A stretch of 64,000 bases of DNA from Rubrivivax sp. (GTDB taxonomy: Bacteria; Pseudomonadota; Gammaproteobacteria; Burkholderiales; Burkholderiaceae_C): contig JADJYX010000013.1 of the NCBI GenBank assembly GCA_016719535.1, forward strand, positions 186,001 to 250,000, in the 5' to 3' direction. The notes beneath the pieces are model-generated. The model was not told where the DNA came from, made no database searches, and was given only the letters and a program-made list of their open reading frames with translations. Of the stretch, positions 57,908 to 64,000 are shown piece after piece. Each line of letters begins with the position of its first letter. Within the stretch, counting starts at the first letter, position 1. The position numbers and the translations under genes were made by a program.

Positions 57908-58809
57908 AGTACTGGGTTGGCACGACCGACAACTCATGGTTCAAGTACTTGCGCGACGCACGGCCGGACGAGGTCAATTTCTGGCAGCCGCGCGGCGGAG
58001 CCACCTATGCTGACCTGACGCCCGGATCCTTGTTCCTCTTCAAGCTGAAGCGTCCCTACAACCACATTGCCGGAGGCGCCCACTTCGTGAAGTCGACGGC
58101 GCTGCCGATGTCGATGGTCTGGGATGCCTTTGCGGTGAAGAACGGCGCAGCCACGCGCTCCACCTTCGAGTCCATGATCCGAAGGCTTGTCGCAGATCCA
58201 GCGCAGATTGATCCCGTCATCGGATGCACCGTGCTCAGCGAGCCGTTCTTCTGGCCCGAGTCGCTGTGGATTGCCGAACCCGTTGGATGGAGCGGCAGCA
58301 TTGTTCGGGGTCGCTACTACGACACCCTCCAACCTGATGGCGCTGCCCTTTGGCGGCTGGTCGAAGAGCGTCTGCAACGCTTCGCTGCCAAGGACAGTGA
58401 CCCCGAGAGGTACGGTAAGGCCATGCTGATACGGCCAAGACTCGGTCAGGGCGGCTTCCGCGTGGTGGTCACAGACGCCTACAGGCGACGGTGCGCCATC
58501 ACTGGCGAAAGCACGCTTCCTGTCCTTGAAGCAGCGCACATCCTTCCGTTCGCCGAAAGCGGCCCTCACGAAACCAGCAATGGCCTGCTGCTGCGCTCGG
58601 ACTTTCACAAGCTGTTCGATCTGGGTCTTGTCACGGTAACGCCGACGTATCAGATCGAGGTGAGCTCAAGAATCAAGGAGGAGTGGTTCAACGGAAAGGC
58701 CTACTACAGCCTTCATGGAAGGAAACTGCAAAGCATCCCGGATCAGGCCACAGACAGGCCGAGCGCTGCCATGCTGCAGTGGCACAACGAGCATCGATTC
58801 AGGGCTTAA
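57904..58809 (+). CDS. HNH endonuclease with N-terminal EVE/PUA-like domain, probable modification-dependent restriction enzyme
   Basis: The 301-residue protein starts at ATG 57904, overlapping the methyltransferase remnant stop (ATGA). The N-terminal 170 residues (MKYWVGTTDNSWFKYLRDAR start, FWQPRGGATYADLTPGSLFL then FKLKRPYNHIAGGAHF) look like the small beta-barrel seen in EVE/PUA-like domains that can read modified bases. The C-terminal part is an HNH_2-type nuclease: RRRCAITGESTLPVLEAAHI, LPFAESGPHETSNGLLLRSD and FHKLFDLGLVTV near 190-245, with the His-Asn-His residues in AAHI, SNG and FHKLF. Its GC content looks lower than its neighbours. It lies where the methyltransferase core should be, so either it was inserted or the core was replaced. 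Confidence 0.82.
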   Translation: MKYWVGTTDNSWFKYLRDARPDEVNFWQPRGGATYADLTPGSLFLFKLKRPYNHIAGGAHFVKSTALPMSMVWDAFAVKNGAATRSTFESMIRRLVADPAQIDPVIGCTVLSEPFFWPESLWIAEPVGWSGSIVRGRYYDTLQPDGAALWRLVEERLQRFAAKDSDPERYGKAMLIRPRLGQGGFRVVVTDAYRRRCAITGESTLPVLEAAHILPFAESGPHETSNGLLLRSDFHKLFDLGLVTVTPTYQIEVSSRIKEEWFNGKAYYSLHGRKLQSIPDQATDRPSAAMLQWHNEHRFRA

Positions 58810-58813
58810 GCGC

Positions 58814-59527
58814 ATGGAGGTCCGAAACCGCATCAGCTTCACCAGCCTCGTCGGCTGGCCGGGCGAGTACGTCTGCGCCGAAGGGCGCTACACGGAAGGC
58901 GACAAGGAACGCCGGGCCGCCATCTTCATCGGCCCCGAGTTCGGCACTGTCTCGCGGCCTGACCTGGTCAGCGCCGCCCGCGAAGCCGCCGACGCCGGCT
59001 TCGACGTGCTGATCGCCTGCGCCTTCAACTACGAGGCGCACGCTGCCGAGTTCGAGAAGCTGGGCCGCGTGCCGGTGCTGAAGGCCCGCATGAACCCCGA
59101 CCTGCACATGGCCGGCGAGCTGAAGAACACCGGCGCCGGCAATCTGTTCGTGGTGTTCGGCGAGCCCGACATCCGCATCGAGCCGCAGGCCGACGGCCAG
59201 GTGCGTGTGCGCGTCAAGGGCGTGGACGTGTTCCGCCCGCAGACCGGCGAGATCGAGAGCGGCGGCACCGACAGCATCGCGCTGTGGATGATCGACACCG
59301 AGTACAACGAAGAGAGCTTCTTCGTGCGCCAGGCCTACTTCCTGGGTGCCTCCGACCCCTACAAGGCGCTGAAGACGACGTTGAAGGCCGAGATCGACGC
59401 CGAGGCCTGGGCCACGCTCCACAGCGACGTGTCGCGCCCGTTCGAGAAGCCGAAGACCGGCCGCATCGCGGTGAAGGTGATCAATCACCTGGGCGACGAG
59501 GTGATGAAGGTGTTCGGGGTGGGCTGA
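58814..59527 (+). pseudogene. C-terminal fragment of the partner DNA methyltransferase
   Basis: A 237-codon frame starting with MEVRNRISFTSLVGWPGEYV, which by memory is the C-terminal third of the same BPTD_3080-associated methyltransferases (blocks ERRAAIFIGPEFGTVSRPDL, LIACAFNYEAHAAEFEKLGR, GNLFVVFGEPDI, YNEESFFVRQAYFLGASDPY and the ending IAVKVINHLGDEVMKVFGVG). It has no SAM-binding or catalytic motif. It could be made as a separate protein from the ATG at 58814, five bases after the HNH stop, but no such stand-alone function is known to me. The DarT gene starts 5 bases after it. Whether it still pairs with the restriction subunit is unknown. Confidence 0.75.
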
Positions 59528-59531
59528 CAAC

Positions 59532-60206
59532 ATGGCTGCGGCGGTGCCGAGCCCTGTTCGGCTGTTTCACATCACGGCCATCGGCAACCTGCCAGCCATT
59601 GCCGCAGCTGGCGCGCTGGCCTGCAAGAACGCAGGCCGACCCTACGTGAACATCGCGCACCAAGGCGCACAGGGTGCCCGGTCTGCCAAGCAGGTCCCCC
59701 ATCCGCATGGGGCCACGGTGCATGACTTCGTGCCCTTCTATTTCGCGCCCCGCTCGCCGATGCTGTTCACCATCGACCGCGGCAACGTGGCTGGTTGCTC
59801 GCTCAAGCAACGCGACATCGTGCACGTCGAAACCACGGTTGACCTGGCCGTGGCAGGAGGCGCGCCGTTCGTCATCTACGACCGCAATGCCACGCTCACG
59901 TATGCAACGGCCTACACGTCTCTGACGGATCTCGACAAGGTGTCCTGGGACCTGCTGCTGGAGCCACCCTGTCTGGACGGCTACTGCAAATACTTCCACG
60001 ACGTGCACGCCAATCCGCGCTACACCGATCGTCGCGAGCGCCGCATGGCCGAGTTTCTGGTTCACGGGTCCTTGCCCGTCTCGAGCATGCTGCGGATCGG
60101 GGTGATCGACGAGGCGGCCGCACATCAGGCCCGGGGCATGCTGCTGACCCACGGCGTACCATTGGCGGTCGAGGTCAAGCCAGATTGGTACTTTCTGGGC
60201 CAGTGA
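59532..60206 (+). CDS. darT: DarT DNA ADP-ribosyltransferase toxin
   Basis: DarT adds ADP-ribose to thymidine (or guanosine) in single-stranded DNA and blocks replication. The 224-residue protein has the DarT (DUF4433) pattern: LFHITAIGNLPAIAAAGAL at the start (NAD-binding His/Thr region), FYFAPRSPMLFTI with the conserved Arg near 74, and MAEFLVHGSLPV with the catalytic Glu at 174. The neighbouring gene is its macrodomain antitoxin, darG. In several bacteria DarTG acts as an anti-phage abortive-infection module, fitting the restriction genes around it. The ATG at 59532 follows a good purine-rich stretch. Confidence 0.92.
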   Translation: MAAAVPSPVRLFHITAIGNLPAIAAAGALACKNAGRPYVNIAHQGAQGARSAKQVPHPHGATVHDFVPFYFAPRSPMLFTIDRGNVAGCSLKQRDIVHVETTVDLAVAGGAPFVIYDRNATLTYATAYTSLTDLDKVSWDLLLEPPCLDGYCKYFHDVHANPRYTDRRERRMAEFLVHGSLPVSSMLRIGVIDEAAAHQARGMLLTHGVPLAVEVKPDWYFLGQ

Positions 60207-60208
60207 TC

Positions 60209-61261
60209 ATGCCCGTCCAACTTATGCAGGGTGACCTGCTCAAGCAGCACGATGTTGACGCCATCGTCAACACGGTGAACTGCGTGGGCGTTATGGGCAA
60301 GGGCATCGCGCTGCAGTTCAAGAACAAGTGGCCCGAAAACTACGAGGCGTACAGGGCTGCCTGCAAGGCCGGTGCGGTGAGGACAGGACGCATGTTCGTC
60401 TTCGATGCAGGCGCCTACGCGCAGCCTCACTACATCATCAACTTCCCGACCAAGGAGCACTGGAAGGGAAAGTCACGGATCGAGTACATCGTCGACGGGC
60501 TGGCCGATCTGGTCGCCCAGGTGCGCGAGCGGGGCATTCGATCGATCGCCGTGCCGCCGCTTGGCTGCGGCAACGGCGGCCTGGATTGGCTGCAGGTTCG
60601 TCCGGTCATCGAGCGGGCATTCGCAGGTCTGCCCGATGTCGAGGTGCGTCTGTTTCCGCCGGGCGAGACGCCAAGCGCCCGGACCATGGAGGTCCACACC
60701 GCGCCTCCCCGCATGACCCGGGGTCGTGCCGCGATTCTTCGGCTGCTGGAGACCTATCGCCACCTGAACTACGGCTTGTCGAAGATCGAGATCCAGAAGC
60801 TGGCCTACTTCCTTCAAGAGGCCGGTGAAGACTTGAGGCTTCGGTTCGTCAAGCATCAGTTCGGGCCGTACTCGGACGAACTGCGTCATGCACTCAACCG
60901 CATGGAAGGCCACTTCATTCGTGGGGTGGGCGATGGGGTGGTCGAGGCCGAGATCGAGCCGGACGCCGATGCGCTGATGGCGGCGCAGTCCTTCCTGCGC
61001 GAGAACGCCGACGTCGAACTCGATGCCCGCGTTGGCAGGGTCGAAGCGCTGATCGACGGCTTTCAAAGCCCCTACGGCATGGAACTGCTGGCGACCGTCC
61101 ATTGGGTCGCCACGCGGGAACGGGCGCAGGGTCCCGCTGCGGCCCATGCCGCCGTCGAACGCTGGAATCCTCGCAAGGCGCGGCTGATGCAGGCTGCGCA
61201 CGTCGCTGAAGCGTGGCATCGCCTCGAACATGAAGGTTGGCTGAAGCCGCTCCCCGCCTGA
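60209..61261 (+). CDS. darG: DarG macrodomain antitoxin
   Basis: DarG removes ADP-ribose from DNA through its N-terminal macrodomain and also binds DarT with its C-terminal part. The 350-residue protein has MPVQLMQGDLLKQHDVDAIV (macrodomain start), NTVNCVGVMGKGIALQFKNK (ADP-ribose loop) and PPLGCGNGGLDW near 114-125; the C-terminal half, from about 165, has LSKIEIQKLAYFLQEAGEDL and FGPYSDELRHAL, like the DUF4065/SocA-type antitoxin fold. The ATG at 60209 starts 2 bases past the DarT stop. Both genes look intact. Confidence 0.93.
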   Translation: MPVQLMQGDLLKQHDVDAIVNTVNCVGVMGKGIALQFKNKWPENYEAYRAACKAGAVRTGRMFVFDAGAYAQPHYIINFPTKEHWKGKSRIEYIVDGLADLVAQVRERGIRSIAVPPLGCGNGGLDWLQVRPVIERAFAGLPDVEVRLFPPGETPSARTMEVHTAPPRMTRGRAAILRLLETYRHLNYGLSKIEIQKLAYFLQEAGEDLRLRFVKHQFGPYSDELRHALNRMEGHFIRGVGDGVVEAEIEPDADALMAAQSFLRENADVELDARVGRVEALIDGFQSPYGMELLATVHWVATRERAQGPAAAHAAVERWNPRKARLMQAAHVAEAWHRLEHEGWLKPLPA

Positions 61262-61428
61262 AGCCGGGCAGCGGCCTCCTCGGAACAGCGCCCGGCCTTC
61301 AGCCGCCTGACCGGCACTGCCGGATCGGCCCCGAAGCCGCCTCGGGGAATTGCTGAAAGTTCTGCCCTGTCACGCGCGCTGCGCCTGGCGCCGCCTAGCA
61401 TGCCGACTCCCATCAGGAGGACCCCGCC

Positions 61429-62241
61429 ATGGACATGCAGACGATCCAGAACTTCCTCAGCACCACCGTCACCGAGCTGGCCATCAAGGTGCTGGCCGCC
61501 ATCGCCTTCTGGGTGGTGGGCCGCTGGCTGATCGGCAAGGTCATCGGCCTCATCCAGGCCGGCATGAACCGCAACCAGGTCGACCCCACGCTGACCAAAT
61601 ACCTGGGCTCGATCGTCAACATCGCGCTCAACATCGCGCTGGTGCTGGGCATCCTGGGCTATTTCGGCATCCAGACGACCAGCTTCGCGGCCATGCTGGC
61701 CGGTGCCGGCGTGGCCATCGGCGCGGCCTGGAGCGGGCTGCTGGGCAACTTCGCGGCCGGCGCCTTCATGCTGGTGCTGCGGCCCTTCAAGGTGGGCGAC
61801 TTCGTCAGCATCGGCGGCGTCACCGGCACCGTGCACGAGCTGGGGCTGTTCGGCACCACGCTGATCACGCCCGACAACGTGATGACCATCGTGGGCAACG
61901 GCAAGGTCTTCGGCGACACCATCCAGAACTTTTCGGTGCTGCCGGCGCGGCGCGTGGAGCGCGTGGCGCAGCTGGCCGGCGGCGTCGACCCGCTGCAGGC
62001 CATCGAGCGCTTCAAGGCCGCGGTGGCCAAGATCCCCAATGTCAGCACCGACAAGGCGCCCGAGGTCAGCCTGCTCGACATCAACCTGGTGGGCCCGGTG
62101 ATCGCCGTGCGGCCCTATGCGCACACCGACCACTACTGGCAGGTCTACTTCGACACCAACGAGGCCATCGTGCGCACCTGCCAGGAGGCCGGCTGGCCGG
62201 CACCGACACCGGCGCAGATCACGCGGCTGGTGCAGGCCTGA
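61429..62241 (+). CDS. Small-conductance mechanosensitive channel (MscS family)
   Basis: An inner-membrane heptameric channel that opens on osmotic down-shock. The 270-residue protein is of the minimal MscS size: helices near 15-38 and 60-80, then the pore-lining TM3 with AGAGVAIGAAWSGLLGNFAA near 90-109 (Gly/Ala-rich with the pivot glycine), then GAFMLVLRPFKVGDFVSIGG and the beta/alpha-beta cytoplasmic cage ending VYFDTNEAIVRTCQEAGWPA. The ATG at 61429 follows AGGAGG. The 167-base gap to darG holds nothing I can name. It marks the return to standard chromosomal genes after the defence island. Confidence 0.93.
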   Translation: MDMQTIQNFLSTTVTELAIKVLAAIAFWVVGRWLIGKVIGLIQAGMNRNQVDPTLTKYLGSIVNIALNIALVLGILGYFGIQTTSFAAMLAGAGVAIGAAWSGLLGNFAAGAFMLVLRPFKVGDFVSIGGVTGTVHELGLFGTTLITPDNVMTIVGNGKVFGDTIQNFSVLPARRVERVAQLAGGVDPLQAIERFKAAVAKIPNVSTDKAPEVSLLDINLVGPVIAVRPYAHTDHYWQVYFDTNEAIVRTCQEAGWPAPTPAQITRLVQA

Positions 62242-62254
62242 TAGCCTTGCCCGC

Positions 62255-63001
62255 ATGAATCGAATCCTGCTCGTCACCGGCGGCAGCCGCGGCATCGGCG
62301 CCGCCTGCTGCCGGCAGGCGGCGGCCGCCGGCTGGGACGTGGCCGTCAACTATGCGCGCGACGCCGCCGCCGCCGACGCGGTGGCCGCGGACGTGCGCGC
62401 CCTGGGCCGCCGCGCCATCACCGTGCAGGCCGACGTGGCCGACGAGGCGCAGGTGCTGGCGATGTTTGCGCGCGTCGACGCCGAGCTGGGCCCGCTGGCC
62501 GGGCTGGTCAACAACGCCGGCGTGGTGGACATGCCGGCGCGGGTGGACGAGATGAGCCTGGCGCGCCTGAAGCGCATGTTCGACACCAACATCCTCGGCA
62601 GCGTGGTGTGCGCGCGCGAGGCGGTGCGGCGCATGAGCACGCGCCACCGGGGCCGGGGTGGCGCCATCGTCAACCTGAGCTCGGCGGCGGCCAGGCTCGG
62701 CTCGCCGGCGCAGTATGTGGACTATGCGGCCAGCAAGGGCGCGATCGACACCTTCACGCTCGGCCTGGCGCGCGAGGTGGCGGCCGAGGGCATCCGCGTC
62801 AATGCGGTGCGTCCGGGCATCATCGACACCGGGATCCACGCCAGCGGCGGCCAGCCCGAGCGCGCGAAGGACCTCGCCCCGCAGGTGCCGATGAAGCGCG
62901 CCGGCAGCGCCGACGAGGTGGCCGCCGCCGTGCTGTGGCTGCTGTCGGATGCGGCCAGCTACACCACGGGCACGGTGATCGATGTCACGGGCGGCCGCTG
63001 A
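62255..63001 (+). CDS. SDR-family oxidoreductase (FabG-like)
   Basis: A 248-residue short-chain dehydrogenase with all classical motifs: VTGGSRGIG near 7-15 (NADP(H)-binding), NNAGVV near 87-92, the catalytic Ser in VNLSSAAARLGS near 138-149 and YAASK near 155-159. The C-terminal PGIIDTGIHASGG and the TGTVIDVTGGR ending are typical of the FabG-like/glucose dehydrogenase subgroup. The ATG at 62255 lies 13 bases after the MscS stop. The substrate is not clear from sequence. Confidence 0.9.
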   Translation: MNRILLVTGGSRGIGAACCRQAAAAGWDVAVNYARDAAAADAVAADVRALGRRAITVQADVADEAQVLAMFARVDAELGPLAGLVNNAGVVDMPARVDEMSLARLKRMFDTNILGSVVCAREAVRRMSTRHRGRGGAIVNLSSAAARLGSPAQYVDYAASKGAIDTFTLGLAREVAAEGIRVNAVRPGIIDTGIHASGGQPERAKDLAPQVPMKRAGSADEVAAAVLWLLSDAASYTTGTVIDVTGGR

Positions 63002-63084
63002 GCGGGCGCCTTCTCCTGCGGACTGGGGGTGCACCCGGACCCGGTTGCTGCCGAACATGCAGGCAGGTTCTCCGTCGACCTGCC

Positions 63085-63732
63085 ATGCCCGCCGCCACCG
63101 ACCGCCACCCCAGCCTGCGCGAGGAGATCGCCAACGCGCTGAGCCACGGCCTGGGCTGCCTGCTGGCAGCGGCGTCGCTGCCGGTGCTGCTGGCCGGCGG
63201 CTGGCTGCCGGCACGGCCGGGCAGCGTGCTCGGCGCGGCGGTGTTTGCATCGACGATGATGCTGTGCTTCCTGGCCTCCACCGTCTACCACGCGCTGCCG
63301 CCGGGGCGCGCCAAGCACTGGCTGTGCCGCGCCGACCATGCGGCGATCTTTCTCTTCATCGCCGGCAGCTTCACGCCGTTTGCGCTGCGCAACCTCGACA
63401 CCGACGCGGGGCTGGCCGGCTTCTGTCTGGTGTGGGCACTGGCGCTGACCGGCATCGCCTGCAAGGCCGGCGGGCGGCTGCGCTGCCCGCTGCGCAGCAC
63501 GCTGCTGTACGTGGCGCTGGGCTGGGTGGCAGCGGCCGCGGCACTGCCCACGCTGGCGGTGCTGTCGGCGCCGCAGATCGCGCTCATCGCCGGCGGTGGC
63601 GCCGCCTACATGGTGGGTGCGGTGTTCTTCCTCATCGACCGCCGGTTGCGCTACAGCCATCTTGTCTGGCACCTGTTCGTGCTGGCCGGCAGCGGCTGCC
63701 ACTTCACGGCCGCCGTCCAGCACCTGGCCTGA
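63085..63732 (+). CDS. Hemolysin III/adiponectin-receptor-like membrane protein
   Basis: The 215-residue integral membrane protein has seven predicted helices with the HlyIII/PAQR pattern: NALSHGLGCLLAAASLPVLL near 17-36, STVYHALPPG near 65-74 (the conserved His), DHAAIFLFIAGSFTPFAL near 83-100 and RLRYSHLVWHLFVLAGSGCH near 184-203, HFTAAVQH at the end. The histidines would hold a zinc ion as in PAQR proteins. The name hemolysin III is historical; these proteins are probably amide hydrolases/receptors in lipid signalling. The ATG at 63085 is the first in frame after the SDR gene (83-base gap). Confidence 0.9.
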   Translation: MPAATDRHPSLREEIANALSHGLGCLLAAASLPVLLAGGWLPARPGSVLGAAVFASTMMLCFLASTVYHALPPGRAKHWLCRADHAAIFLFIAGSFTPFALRNLDTDAGLAGFCLVWALALTGIACKAGGRLRCPLRSTLLYVALGWVAAAAALPTLAVLSAPQIALIAGGGAAYMVGAVFFLIDRRLRYSHLVWHLFVLAGSGCHFTAAVQHLA

Positions 63733-63736
63733 GCGT

Positions 63737-64000
63737 TCACGGGCGGGGCAGCGCGTGCGGCGGCGGCGCCCAGCCGCGGTCGACCAGCATCGTGCCCAGG
63801 GGATCGTCGCCAGGGCGCGGCAGCGGTGTCTCGATCGCAGGCGCGGCCAGGCCGCGGCCGCGCCGCCACAGCCCGGCGCGGATCTGGTCGTGCGTGATGC
63901 GCTCCACCTCCACCGGCGCCACGCCGCCCAGCACACCCAGGCGCAAGGCAGCGGCATAGCTGAGGTCGACCACGCGGCCGTCGACGAAGGGCCCGCGGTC
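63737..64000 (-). CDS. rlpA: RlpA septal ring lytic transglycosylase, C-terminal part (cut by window edge)
   Basis: The minus strand from the right edge reads DRGPFVDGRVVDLSYAAALR followed by LGVLGGVAPVEVERI: the second half of the double-psi beta-barrel of RlpA, in which DRGPF carries the catalytic-type Asp. The C-terminal tail is short and proline-rich (PHALPRP), with no SPOR domain visible, so this is a short RlpA. The N-terminal lipobox/signal lies outside the window. RlpA is an outer-membrane lipoprotein that cleaves denuded glycan strands at the septum. Only 88 codons (to the stop at 63737) are present. Confidence 0.82.
   Translation of the reverse strand, partial: DRGPFVDGRVVDLSYAAALRLGVLGGVAPVEVERITHDQIRAGLWRRGRGLAAPAIETPLPRPGDDPLGTMLVDRGWAPPPHALPRP

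Overview
The window is about 70% GC, is densely packed and reads like a betaproteobacterial chromosome (Burkholderiales, close to the Rubrivivax/Leptothrix/Sphaerotilus group). This placement rests on gene content, not on a computed tree: a proteobacterial-type gshA with gshB, a TorF porin-glnK-amtB nitrogen cluster next to comM, an SAH riboswitch in front of a split metH, a Bug-family periplasmic receptor and CoA-linked catabolic genes.

Layout. 1-6.6 kb (minus strand): glutathione synthesis (gshA, gshB cut by the left edge) with a Kup potassium transporter between the two genes, then amtB, glnK and a TorF porin behind a convincing sigma-54 promoter with an upstream NtrC-like site. amtB carries an apparent one-base frameshift. 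6.7-15.9 kb: comM, a serine hydrolase, metH lacking its homocysteine domain and preceded by an SAH riboswitch, an OmpA-like lipoprotein, an MFS transporter and adenosine deaminase.

14.8-34.5 kb is a nucleoside salvage region: adenosine deaminase, a BMP-type nucleoside ABC importer (receptor, ATPase, two permeases), cytidine deaminase, purine nucleoside phosphorylase, a 5'-nucleotidase lipoprotein and thymidine phosphorylase. Together they would dephosphorylate nucleotides outside the cytoplasm, import nucleosides, deaminate them and cleave them to bases and (deoxy)ribose 1-phosphate. Between the second permease and cdd lies a minus-strand type I restriction-modification island (20.6-28.7 kb): hsdR, a PemK-like toxin-antitoxin pair, a badly broken hsdS, an AlbA_2/ATPase gene and hsdM.

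34.5-53.7 kb: an enoyl-CoA hydratase, SelO, an FGE-like secreted protein, a fused esterase-flavin monooxygenase, a zinc-ribbon membrane protein, then a CoA-dependent catabolic cluster (two acyl-CoA dehydrogenases, enoyl-CoA hydratase, Bug receptor, TrpF-like protein, dienelactone hydrolase-AhpD fusion, SDR, PhoX-type phosphatase, acyl-CoA synthetase) and a fatty acid hydroxylase. The substrate of the catabolic cluster cannot be told from sequence.

53.9-61.3 kb is a second defence island. A full-length DEAD-type restriction subunit is followed by a HicBA pair, an N-terminal fragment of its partner DNA methyltransferase, an HNH endonuclease gene standing where the methyltransferase catalytic core should be, the C-terminal methyltransferase fragment, and a DarTG DNA ADP-ribosylation toxin-antitoxin pair. 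This rearranged locus is the most unusual part of the window. 61.4-64 kb returns to housekeeping-like genes: an MscS channel, an SDR, a hemolysin III protein and the end of rlpA. I saw no rRNA, tRNA, CRISPR array, transposase or integrase.
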